Shown here piece after piece: positions 7,770-14,030 of a stretch of DNA of 14,030 bases. Origin of the DNA: Clostridia bacterium (GTDB lineage Bacteria > Bacillota_A > Clostridia > TANB77 > CAG-508); contig JAAVZD010000031.1 of NCBI GenBank assembly GCA_022791475.1, positions 1 through 14,030 of the forward strand, in the 5' to 3' direction. The position numbers and the translations under genes are program-made. The notes beneath the pieces were generated by a model. That model was given only the letters and a program-made list of their open reading frames with translations, made no database searches and was not told the DNA's origin. Position 1 is the stretch's first letter. Every line of letters begins with the position of its first letter.

Positions 7770-8546
7770 ATGTTTTCATTTGGATATGATAAAAGAATAT
7801 TATATATAATACTAGCAATATTCATAATAATGAATATTGGGAGTTACCTTACAAGCCAAGATAAATTGTTAAATTTAGTACTAACATTGCCAGCAGTACT
7901 AATAGCAATAACCTTTCATGAATTTGCACACGCATTTGCAGCAGACAAATTAGGAGATGACACGCCAAGAAGGCAAGGAAGGCTAAATCTAAATCCGTTA
8001 TCACATTTAGATCCAATAGGTTCTATAATGTTAGTATTTGCAGGTTTTGGTTGGGGAAAACCAGTACAAATAAATCCAAGAAATTTCAATAGAGATAGAA
8101 GCATGTCTTCAAGTGAAGCAATAGTTTCATTTGCAGGACCATTAATGAATTTTATACTAGCAATAGTATTTAGTATAATAATAGGAATAACTCTAATTGC
8201 AACAAATAGCTATATAAGTATGACTTCATACACAATGCAAATAGTAACTGCAAACCAAGTAACAGCAGTAATAATACAAATGTTAATGATATGTGTATCT
8301 GTAAACTTAGGTTTAGGAATATTCAACCTAATACCACTACCACCATTAGATGGCTCAAAAATACTAAGAAATTTTTTACCATATAATGCAAAAGAATGGA
8401 TGGATAGAAACTATCAAATACTATATATAATATTTATAGTAATATGGATAACACCAATAGCAGGAATGATAATATCACCAATAATATCAGGTGCATATGA
8501 AGGAATATTAAAACTTATACTAAATTTATTTGGAACAATAATATAA
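7770..8546 (+). CDS. Site-2-protease-like zinc metalloprotease (peptidase M50 family)
   Basis: This 258-residue polytopic membrane protein belongs to the M50 group of intramembrane zinc proteases. Metal ligands are in HEFAH (residues 50-54), inside the second hydrophobic segment, and in NLIPLPPLDG (186-195, Asp194). Other family landmarks are LGDDTPRRQGRLNLNPLSHLDPIG and GWGKPVQINPRNF. Hydrophobic segments lie at about 10-27, 35-55, 80-95, 118-145, 160-190 and 210-235. There is no PDZ domain, so it is of the compact type often annotated 'site-2 protease family protein'. Its substrates are unknown. The RBS TAAGGAGAAA lies 8 bases upstream, and 16 bp separate it from the previous gene, so they probably share a transcript. 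Confidence 0.92.
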   Translation: MFSFGYDKRILYIILAIFIIMNIGSYLTSQDKLLNLVLTLPAVLIAITFHEFAHAFAADKLGDDTPRRQGRLNLNPLSHLDPIGSIMLVFAGFGWGKPVQINPRNFNRDRSMSSSEAIVSFAGPLMNFILAIVFSIIIGITLIATNSYISMTSYTMQIVTANQVTAVIIQMLMICVSVNLGLGIFNLIPLPPLDGSKILRNFLPYNAKEWMDRNYQILYIIFIVIWITPIAGMIISPIISGAYEGILKLILNLFGTII

Positions 8547-8576
8547 TAGAAATATTATTTATATTTGAAAAAATGA

Positions 8577-8670
8577 TGTAGGGTGTAGGCCTTGCGTCTA
8601 CCCATCTAAAATAAATTATTTGATGAAAAAAATTATAAAAGACGGGCGGACACAAGGCTCACACCCTACA
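8577..8670. repeat. Imperfect 30-bp inverted repeat (REP-like element)
   Basis: The arms at 8577-8606 (TGTAGGGTGTAGGCCTTG...) and 8641-8670 (...CAAGGCTCACACCCTACA) match at 24 of 30 positions when one is reversed, around a 34-base AT-rich centre. The arms are much richer in GC than their surroundings. The element starts 30 bp after the protease gene and could act as its terminator, but the form is that of a dispersed palindromic intergenic repeat. Confidence 0.65.
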
Positions 8671-8717
8671 ATATAAAAATATTTTAATATTGAATTAATT
8701 TTAGGGGCGATTTTTTT

Positions 8718-8746
8718 CTTAGCTCTTCGAGCGAGTTAGAGATAAG
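8718..8746. other. Hairpin shared with the 11893-11933 structure
   Basis: CTTAGCTCT (8718-8726) and AGAGATAAG (8738-8746) pair except for one internal G-A, around an 11-base loop (TCGAGCGAGTT), and are followed by TTATG. A near copy with compensating base changes lies at 11896-11930. Here it precedes tsaD by about 60 bp. It may be a leader element or a degraded intergenic repeat. Confidence 0.4.
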
Positions 8747-8805
8747 TTATGCATAGTAATTGCCAGCTATTAGAATTTTAAATAATTATAATAAAATAGA
8801 AAGAA

Positions 8806-9807
8806 ATGAAAAAGATGAAAGATATATTAATATTAGGAATAGAATCAAGTTGTGATGAAACAGCAGCTGCCGTAGTAAAAAACGGAAAAGAAGTTTTATC
8901 AAATGTAATAAGTTCACAAATAGAAATACACGAAAAATTTGGTGGAGTAGTACCAGAAATAGCTTCTAGAAATCATGTAGAAGCTATTTCAAATGTTGTA
9001 AAAAAAGCACTAAAAGATGCAAATGTAAAAATAGAAGATATAGATGGAATAGCATGTACTTATGGACCAGGACTAGTAGGAGCATTACTAGTAGGAGTAT
9101 CATATGCAAAAGCACTAGCATATGCATCAGGAAAACCACTAATAGGAACAAACCACATAGAAGGTCATATAGCAGCAAACTATATAACACATAAAGAATT
9201 AAAACCACCATTTATAGCCTTTGTAATATCAGGAGGGCACACACACTTAGTACATATAAAAAATTACAAAGAATTTGAAATAATAGGAAAAACAAGAGAC
9301 GATGCAATAGGAGAAGCCTTTGATAAAGTAGCAAGAGTAATAGGCTTAGGCTACCCAGGAGGACCAAAAATAGACAAGCTAGCAAAAGAAGGAGAGCCAC
9401 GCATACAACTACCAAAAACGCACTTCGAAAACCTAGACTTCAGCTTCAGCGGAATAAAAACAGCAGTAATAAACTTAAACCATAAAACACCAGACCTAAA
9501 TAAAGCAGATCTAGCAGCAAGTTTCGAAAAAGCAGTAACAGACGTACTAATAGAAAACTCAATAAAAGCATGTGAAAAATTAAATTTAAAAACAATAGCC
9601 TTAGCAGGAGGAGTATCAGCAAACTGGTATATAAGAGAAAGATTCCAAGAATTAGAAGAGAAAAAAGGAATTAAAGTATACTATCCAGAACCAATACTAT
9701 GCACCGACAACGCCGCAATGATAGCCTCAGCTGGATACTATAACTACATAAACAAAATAACATCAACATTAGACCTAAATGCAGTACCAAATTTAAAAAT
9801 CAACTAA
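8806..9807 (+). CDS. tsaD: tRNA N6-adenosine threonylcarbamoyltransferase TsaD
   Basis: Catalytic subunit of the TsaD-TsaB-TsaE complex that transfers threonylcarbamoyl to A37 of ANN-decoding tRNAs (t6A). The 333 residues are full length. Family signatures are [15 protein letters not shown] near the N-terminus, [12 protein letters not shown], the metal-binding HIEGH at 117-121, SGGHTHLVH, the nucleotide site [33 protein letters not shown] and [15 protein letters not shown]. The start is uncertain: the ATG at 8806 has only a weak AGAAAG upstream, and the ATG at 8815 is also possible. A TATAAT at 8787-8792 without a good -35 lies very close to the start. tsaB and tsaE are not in the window. The stop codon merges into the hairpin repeats that follow. 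Confidence 0.96.
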   Translation: MKKMKDILILGIESSCDETAAAVVKNGKEVLSNVISSQIEIHEKFGGVVPEIASRNHVEAISNVVKKALKDANVKIEDIDGIACTYGPGLVGALLVGVSYAKALAYASGKPLIGTNHIEGHIAANYITHKELKPPFIAFVISGGHTHLVHIKNYKEFEIIGKTRDDAIGEAFDKVARVIGLGYPGGPKIDKLAKEGEPRIQLPKTHFENLDFSFSGIKTAVINLNHKTPDLNKADLAASFEKAVTDVLIENSIKACEKLNLKTIALAGGVSANWYIRERFQELEEKKGIKVYYPEPILCTDNAAMIASAGYYNYINKITSTLDLNAVPNLKIN

Positions 9808-9866
9808 AAGGGCCGTCCCTTTTTTAAAAAAGATTACCAAAACGAGTCAAAAGGGACGGCCTTTTT
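9806..9866 (+). terminator. Hairpin terminator after tsaD
   Basis: AAAAGGGCCGTCCCTTTT, starting at the tsaD stop codon, pairs with AAAAGGGACGGCCTTTT (9849-9865), with one bulged G. The second arm is followed by T residues, as in an intrinsic terminator. The distal arm is also the outer part of the left inverted repeat of the element at 9844-10174, so this looks like a third copy of the same repeat unit. Confidence 0.6.
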
Positions 9867-10174
9867 TGACTCAAAATAGTCAAAAGGGACACACCTTTGA
9901 CTAAAAAATTAAACATTGAATGAGGCTAATAATAAAATGAGTGAAAGTGAAGTTTCTCAGAAATAAAGAAGAATTGAATGAGAAAAAGGAATAAAGGTAG
10001 AGGGATTACCAATTCTGACAATGAAAGAAGTAGATGAAGAATTAGCAAAAGCAATAGAACAGTAAAAAGAACGAGAAATATAGAGAATAACTATAAATTT
10101 AAAAGAAAAATTAATATAAAAAGGGGTGTCCCTTTTGACTATTTTGAGTCAAAAAAGGCCGTCCCTTTTGACTC
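9844..10174. mobile_element. MITE-like element with 55-bp terminal inverted repeats
   Basis: The segment 9844-9898 and the reverse complement of 10120-10174 agree at 54 of 55 bases; the single difference is in the inner part (ACACACC against ACACCCC). Each arm holds two copies of a GTCAAAAGGGAC unit separated by TTTTTTGACTCAAAATA. The 221-bp centre encodes no intact protein. Near-identical long inverted repeats around a short non-coding centre are typical of non-autonomous transposable elements, though no target-site duplication is clear. The right arm ends directly before the RBS of the phosphoesterase gene. The arms could also act as outward terminators or fold into one very long RNA hairpin. 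Confidence 0.6.
9982..10065 (+). pseudogene. Possible gene remnant inside the inverted-repeat element
   Basis: After a TGA at 9979 the frame reads EKGIKVEGLPILTMKEVDEE and then LAKAIEQ before TAA, with codon use like the surrounding genes. The only ATG is at 10021, giving 14 residues and no RBS. It reads like the C-terminal tail of a lost protein that I cannot name. Chance is possible. Confidence 0.2.
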
Positions 10175-10188
10175 AAAAAGGAGAAAAT

Positions 10189-10905
10189 ATGGCTATATAT
10201 GTTATAGGAGACTTACATTTGCCTTTTGGTATAGACAAACCAATGGATATATTTGGTAGTGAATGGAAAGGTTATACTGATAAATTAAAAGATGATTGGA
10301 AAGAAAAAGTAAGCAATGAAGATACTGTAATTATTGCTGGTGACTTTTCGTGGGCAACATATTTACAAGATACATATAAAGATTTTGAATATTTAAATAG
10401 TCTTCCAGGTAAAAAGATATTATTAAAAGGAAACCATGATTATTGGTGGACTACGTTAAAGAATATGAGGGAATATTTAAAAGAAAACGACTTCGATAAT
10501 ATATATTTTTTGTATAATAATAGTTTTGAAATTGAAGATAAAATAATAGTAGGAACAAGAGGATGGGCTCTTTTGGATTCGGAAAACAGTGAGAAAATGA
10601 TTAAGAGAGAATCAAATAGATTAGAACTTTCTATAAAAGATGCAATTGAAAAGTATGGAGAAGAAAAAGACTTAATATGCATAATGCACTATCCACCAAT
10701 TACAAAAAATAAAATGAAAAATGAATATACTTATAATTCTGAGTTTTTAGAAGTTATGAAAAAATATAATGTAAAAAGATGTTATTATGGGCACTTACAT
10801 TCAAGTTCTCATAAAGAAGCGGTAGAAGGAAATGTAGAAGGAATAGATTTTTACTTAATTAGTGGAGATTATTTAGGTTTTAAGCTAAAAATAATTGACA
10901 AGTAA
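10189..10905 (+). CDS. Calcineurin-like metallophosphoesterase
   Basis: A 238-residue cytosolic phosphohydrolase. The dimetal site is clear: GDLH (D8, H10), GDFSW (D52), GNHD (N82-H83-D84), HYPP and GHLH near the C-terminus. The sequence GDFSWATYLQDTYKDFEYLN with LPGKKILLKGNHDYWW matches the group of predicted phosphohydrolases labelled COG1768. The substrate is unknown. The start is set by AAAAAGGAG 6-8 bases before ATG 10189; an earlier in-frame ATG at 10126 lies inside the inverted repeat, has no RBS and would add SLLTILSQKRPSLLTQ-like residues unrelated to the family. The gene therefore begins 15 bp after the element ends, and any native promoter must be within or beyond that element. Confidence 0.92.
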   Translation: MAIYVIGDLHLPFGIDKPMDIFGSEWKGYTDKLKDDWKEKVSNEDTVIIAGDFSWATYLQDTYKDFEYLNSLPGKKILLKGNHDYWWTTLKNMREYLKENDFDNIYFLYNNSFEIEDKIIVGTRGWALLDSENSEKMIKRESNRLELSIKDAIEKYGEEKDLICIMHYPPITKNKMKNEYTYNSEFLEVMKKYNVKRCYYGHLHSSSHKEAVEGNVEGIDFYLISGDYLGFKLKIIDK

Positions 10906-10923
10906 GGAATAATATGTTAAAAT
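10895..10923 (+). promoter_or_regulatory. Promoter of rplU-rpmA
   Basis: TTGACA (10895-10900), 17 bp and TAAAAT (10918-10923), overlapping the last codons of the phosphoesterase gene. Transcription would start near 10930, right at the beginning of the structured leader. Confidence 0.75.
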
Positions 10924-10929
10924 ATTTAA

Positions 10930-11028
10930 CTGTAAGCCGCCTAGGTCGGGCACAAAATGTTAATGAAATAATTAGCTGCCTAGTATTTTATGCTTAGCGA
11001 GTATACATATAAAGGGAGGTGTACGTTA
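10930..11028 (+). ncRNA. Probable L21 ribosomal protein leader
   Basis: The leader before rplU contains TAAGC near its start and GCTTA near 10992, which can form an outer helix. Conserved-looking GC-rich islands lie between them (CCGCCTAGGTCGGGCAC, then AGCTGCCTAG) in otherwise AT-rich DNA. Firmicute rplU operons are known to carry an L21 leader that permits autoregulation by the ribosomal protein. Position and composition fit that; a covariance model search was not possible here. Confidence 0.55.
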
Positions 11029-11430
11029 ATGTACGCAATAATTGAAAGCTGTGGAAAGCAATACAAAGTATCAGAAGGAGATGTAGTATTCTTCGAAAAA
11101 TTAGATACAGAAGAAGGTAAAAAAGTTACTTTCAAAGAAGTAGTATTAGTATCTAATGATAAAAAAGTAGAAGTAGGTGCTCCTTACGTTAAAGGTGCTA
11201 AAGTAGAAGGTAAAGTAGTGGAACATGGTAAAGGTAAAAAAATTATAGTTTACAAATATAAAGCTAAAAAGAACTATAGAAGAACACAAGGACACAGACA
11301 ACCATATACAAAAGTTCAAATAACAAAAATAGCATTAGCTGCTGAAAAAGTTGCAAAAACAGAAGAAGTAGCAGAAAAACCAGCAACAACTAAAAAAGCT
11401 ACTACAAAAAAAGCAACAGTAGAAGCATAA
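11029..11430 (+). CDS. rplU: 50S ribosomal protein L21
   Basis: Large-subunit protein that binds 23S rRNA. The true start is ATG 11029 ([14 protein letters not shown]), after AAAGGGAGGTG; an in-frame ATG at 10990 lies inside the leader RNA. The core matches the family ([41 protein letters not shown], the basic [23 protein letters not shown]). The product has 133 residues, longer than the usual ~103, because of a C-terminal tail rich in Lys, Ala, Thr and Glu ([20 protein letters not shown] and on). Such low-complexity tails occur in some Clostridia and are probably disordered. rpmA follows after 51 bp on the same transcript. Confidence 0.95.
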   Translation: MYAIIESCGKQYKVSEGDVVFFEKLDTEEGKKVTFKEVVLVSNDKKVEVGAPYVKGAKVEGKVVEHGKGKKIIVYKYKAKKNYRRTQGHRQPYTKVQITKIALAAEKVAKTEEVAEKPATTKKATTKKATVEA

Positions 11431-11481
11431 TTAAATAAAAAGAGATATAAAAACAAACCTAGAAGAAGGGAGTGAGAAAAC

Positions 11482-11751
11482 ATGGCTCATAAGAAAGGTC
11501 AAGGTAGTGTTAAGAACGGTAGAGACAGTGAGTCAAAACGTCTTGGACTAAAAAGAGCTGATGGACAATTTGTTCTAGCAGGAAATATCCTAGTAAGACA
11601 AAGAGGAACAAAATTCCATCCAGGAACAAATGTAGGAATCGGAAGCGATGACACATTATTTGCATTAAAAGATGGAACAGTTAAATTTGAAAGATTAGGA
11701 AAAGATAAAAAGAAAGTAAGTGTTTACCCAGTAGAGGAAGCACAAGCGTAA
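11482..11751 (+). CDS. rpmA: 50S ribosomal protein L27
   Basis: Large-subunit protein whose N-terminal arm reaches the peptidyl-transferase centre. The 89 residues show [41 protein letters not shown] and [16 protein letters not shown]. The RBS AGGGAGTG stands 9 bases before ATG. The protein starts MAHKKGQGS, as in Gram-negatives. Most Firmicutes instead make L27 with an extra N-terminus (ending in a QFFA-type site) that the protease Prp removes, and encode Prp between rplU and rpmA. Both the extension and that gene are missing here. Confidence 0.97.
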   Translation: MAHKKGQGSVKNGRDSESKRLGLKRADGQFVLAGNILVRQRGTKFHPGTNVGIGSDDTLFALKDGTVKFERLGKDKKKVSVYPVEEAQA

Positions 11752-11761
11752 CAATAAATAA

Positions 11762-11799
11762 AAATAAGGAATTCTTATTAAAGGAGTTCCTTATTTTTT
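11762..11799 (+). terminator. Intrinsic terminator of the rplU-rpmA operon
   Basis: AAATAAGGAATTC (11762-11774) pairs with GAGTTCCTTATTT (11784-11796), with one mismatch, a 9-base loop and a run of six T. Confidence 0.8.
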
Positions 11800-11819
11800 A
11801 TATTCTTAGGAAACTCTAT

Positions 11820-11966
11820 GAAACTTTCGGCTTACGCAACTCGAAGTGAAAATAAATAATTTTATTTTCAAAAGAAAGTCATCTACAATAGTTAAGTTAG
11901 CTGTCCGAACTTTAGTGAGTTACAGATAACTTATGTGTAATGAAACGAAGAAGGTGAGTTTCATTA
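11820..11966. other. Multi-hairpin intergenic region, possible structured RNA or repeat
   Basis: Three stems follow one another: GAAAATAAA/TTTATTTTC (11848-11856/11861-11869, perfect), TAAGTTAGCTGT/ACAGATAACTTA (11893-11904/11922-11933, one G-A mismatch) and TAATGAAAC/GTTTCATTA (11938-11946/11958-11966, perfect). ACTTTC (11823) and GAAAGT (11874) can close the first stem. The middle stem has a second version upstream of tsaD. There is no coding frame. No promoter is seen directly before it, so whether it is transcribed is unknown. Confidence 0.4.
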
Positions 11967-12019
11967 GAAAATAGTTATTAAAAAATACATAAAATTACCA
12001 ATAAATATACATAAAACTA

Positions 12020-12048
12020 TTGCACATTATGAAAACTTATGCTATAAT
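12020..12048 (+). promoter_or_regulatory. Sigma-A promoter of the GC-rich coiled-coil gene
   Basis: TTGCAC (12020-12025), 17 bp and TATAAT (12043-12048). Transcription would start near 12055, about 50 bases before the ATG at 12103, with AAGGAGGG at 12087. Confidence 0.7.
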
Positions 12049-12102
12049 ATAAATGTAACTGATAATATTAATTTCAAATAAACTCTAAGGAGGGTTTTAA
12101 GT

Positions 12103-12534
12103 ATGACAGTAGAAAACAATGCTAATGAAATGAACTTGGAACAGGAAATCGGCGCAGTACGGAGACTGCTTGAAAAAGTAAAGTCACGCGTGGCAGAAGG
12201 GAAACGTAAGGTAAGCGACTATGAAAAACAGATTGATGAGATCAATATCGATCTGACGAGTGCAGGGGAAAGCCTGAAAAATGTCAAAAAGTCTTTCTCG
12301 GTCGGAAACCTTATTAAAGCCAAAATGAAAAGCGGGATCAGCGCAGAAGAGGCACGTGACACAGCAGCTGCTTTTGGCTATTATGCAGATACGGTAACTT
12401 TTATTGCCAGCGAGGAGCAGCGGCGGGTAGAAGTACAGGCAAACCTGTCAAAAGCTATAGACACCGTAACAAAGCGGGAATTCGTTCAGGAAAGAATTGA
12501 AGATCTGCTGGATGCCGTTGGAGACATGGACTGA
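12103..12534 (+). CDS. Coiled-coil hypothetical protein of foreign base composition
   Basis: This 143-residue, wholly polar helical protein has two long coiled-coil-prone stretches: residues 12-65 (EQEIGAVRRLLEKVKSRVAE and on) and 95-140 (FIASEEQRRVEVQANLSKAI and on), joined by a segment with GNLIKAKMKSGISAEEARDTA. It has no signal peptide, membrane helix or cysteine. I do not recognise the family. Its composition stands out: I count 165 G/C in the 360 bases 12121-12480 (46%), against about 27% in the neighbouring toxin gene, and codons such as CGG, CTG and GCC that neighbours avoid are common. Promoter, RBS and terminator around it are AT-rich like the host. Recent transfer from a higher-GC Firmicute is the simplest reading. 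The ATG choice is secure (AAGGAGGG 8 bases upstream). Confidence 0.8.
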   Translation: MTVENNANEMNLEQEIGAVRRLLEKVKSRVAEGKRKVSDYEKQIDEINIDLTSAGESLKNVKKSFSVGNLIKAKMKSGISAEEARDTAAAFGYYADTVTFIASEEQRRVEVQANLSKAIDTVTKREFVQERIEDLLDAVGDMD

Positions 12535-12560
12535 TATTAGACCACTCCAAATGAGTAATA

Positions 12561-12592
12561 CAAAAATAGAGCTAAATTTGGCTCTATTTTTG
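12561..12592 (+). terminator. Intrinsic terminator
   Basis: CAAAAATAGAGC (12561-12572) pairs perfectly with GCTCTATTTTTG (12581-12592) around an 8-base loop, with the T-run inside the 3' arm. It ends the coiled-coil gene's transcript before the toxin-antitoxin promoter. Confidence 0.75.
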
Positions 12593-12616
12593 TGCTTATA
12601 AGTTTTAATAATACAC

Positions 12617-12645
12617 TTGTAAAAAAAACAATAATTAGTTATAAT
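12617..12645 (+). promoter_or_regulatory. Promoter of the MNT/HEPN pair
   Basis: TTGTAA (12617-12622), 17 bp and TATAAT (12640-12645), 28 bases before the antitoxin ATG. It probably also drives trpS, which has no separate promoter in its 15-bp upstream gap. Confidence 0.65.
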
Positions 12646-12672
12646 ATAATAGAAAGAAAAAGAGGTATAAAT

Positions 12673-12963
12673 ATGGTAAGATATGGATTATCAGATGAAG
12701 TATACAGTAAAATAAAAGAGATAGTAAAAAAATATAACAACTATAAATTTAAGATATTTGGCTCAAGAGCTAGAGGAGACTATAAAAAAAATTCAGACAT
12801 AGATATAGCTATAGCTAATTGTATAGAAGACAAAGAAAAATTTGATATAAAAAATGAATTTGACTTATTAGAAATTCCATATATGATAGATTTAATTTTC
12901 ATAGAAGATATAACCAAAAAAGAACTTTTAGATTCAATAGAAAGAGATGGTGAAATAATATGA
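12673..12963 (+). CDS. MNT-type nucleotidyltransferase, antitoxin of a HEPN/MNT pair
   Basis: A 96-residue minimal nucleotidyltransferase. The signature GS-x10-DxD is exact: G30-S31, then D42 and D44 (FGSRARGDYKKNSDIDIAI), and a third acidic residue is likely in MIDLIFIED. MNT proteins of this type are known in other bacteria to AMPylate or otherwise neutralise the HEPN partner. The start is ATG 12673, after an AAAGAGG; an in-frame ATG at 12592 would lie before the promoter and inside the terminator. The gene overlaps the next by 4 bases (ATGA), a sign of tight translational coupling. Both active-site acids are intact, so it is probably active. Confidence 0.88.
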   Translation: MVRYGLSDEVYSKIKEIVKKYNNYKFKIFGSRARGDYKKNSDIDIAIANCIEDKEKFDIKNEFDLLEIPYMIDLIFIEDITKKELLDSIERDGEII

Positions 12964-13370
12964 GTAGATTTGTAGAGAGACAGAAAGATTATAAAAATGC
13001 TTTAAACAAATTAGAAGAAGCTTTAACAGAAAATATAGAAGAATTATCAGAGAATGCAAAACAAATTATTATAGATGGTGTATTACATAGATTTGAATTC
13101 ACTTTCGAACTTGCATGGAAAACTATAAAAGATTATTTAGAATATATGGGAATAACACAAAAAACAGGAAGTCCCAGAGAAAACATACAACAAGCATTTA
13201 AACAAGGAATAATAGAAGATGGTGAAATATGGATACAAATTATGCTATCAAGAAATGAACTTTCACACTTATATGATGAACAAACATCAAGAAGAATATA
13301 TAATGATATAAAAAATAAATATATAATAGAATTTAAAAAGCTAGAGGAAAAACTTAAACAAATATTATAA
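12960..13370 (+). CDS. HEPN-family toxin (HI0074-type nucleotidyltransferase partner)
   Basis: A 136-residue all-helical protein of the HI0074 'nucleotidyltransferase substrate-binding' family. Typical features are ERQKDYKNALNKLEEAL at the N-terminus, DGVLHRFEFTFELAWKTIKDYL in the middle and PRENIQQAFKQGII. It carries the HEPN RNase motif R-x4-H at R98-H103 (SRNELSHLYDE), which suggests a ribonuclease toxin kept in check by the overlapping MNT gene. Its start codon overlaps the antitoxin stop. Toxin activity is inferred from the family; some HI0074 pairs have no proven toxicity. trpS begins 15 bp downstream. Confidence 0.88.
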   Translation: MSRFVERQKDYKNALNKLEEALTENIEELSENAKQIIIDGVLHRFEFTFELAWKTIKDYLEYMGITQKTGSPRENIQQAFKQGIIEDGEIWIQIMLSRNELSHLYDEQTSRRIYNDIKNKYIIEFKKLEEKLKQIL

Positions 13371-13385
13371 AATGGAGGAAACTAA

Positions 13386-14030
<645 letters not shown>

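Noticed and set aside
9806..10174. CRISPR array from the repeated GGGACGGCC units
   Set aside because: Units are inverted, not regularly spaced direct repeats, and no cas genes are present.
10126..10188. Extended N-terminus of the phosphoesterase from ATG 10126
   Set aside because: It lies inside the inverted repeat and has no RBS; ATG 10189 has a good RBS and begins directly with the family motif.
10990..11028. Extended N-terminus of L21 from ATG 10990
   Set aside because: It lies in the leader; ATG 11029 follows a strong RBS and gives the canonical MYAII start.
12592..12672. Extended N-terminus of the MNT protein from ATG 12592
   Set aside because: It would begin within the terminator and before the promoter; ATG 12673 fits family length.

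Overview
The window looks like chromosomal DNA of a low-GC Firmicute, most likely an uncultured gut-type Clostridia. Coding regions are very AT-rich, ATA and AGA codons are heavily used, ribosome binding sites are strong AGGAGG types, and sigma-A promoters lie close to consensus. Tryptophan is TGG, so the standard bacterial code applies. Species cannot be told from the sequence alone.

Left part (1-3120), accessory DNA. A large serine recombinase, cut off by the window start, runs up to a gene that has lost its 5' end. What remains of that gene is the second half of a clostridial prepilin-type N-terminus, then a formylglycine-generating-enzyme-like (C-type-lectin-fold) body, then a C-terminal segment of about 38 codons whose base composition jumps to 55% GC and is crowded with NNC codons. 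This is the signature of the variable region of a diversity-generating retroelement (DGR) target. No reverse transcriptase or template repeat is in the window. The likeliest reading is that the recombinase's element integrated inside a DGR-diversified pilin-like gene, so excision could restore the full gene. This is the most interesting locus here.

Middle part (3120-9830), mostly housekeeping genes: recN (full length but split by one extra base), a small minus-strand zinc-ribbon-like protein, lysS, two unrecognised small genes, an M50 site-2-type membrane protease and tsaD. Several have clear promoters and hairpin terminators.

Right part (9806-14030). After tsaD comes a MITE-like element with 55-bp terminal inverted repeats differing at one base. 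Next are a metallophosphoesterase, a promoter plus probable L21 leader, rplU and rpmA. The Prp protease gene usual between these two is absent, and so is the L27 N-terminal extension that Prp removes. A 350-bp gap then holds a multi-hairpin structure, one hairpin of which has a second copy before tsaD with compensatory base changes. A 143-codon coiled-coil gene of 46% GC sits between an AT-rich promoter and terminator and looks acquired. Last is an MNT/HEPN toxin-antitoxin pair followed closely by trpS, which runs off the end.

Main gaps without genes: 2953-3417 (hairpin, palindrome, promoter, structured recN leader), 9808-10188 (inverted-repeat element) and 11752-12102 (terminator, structured region, promoter).
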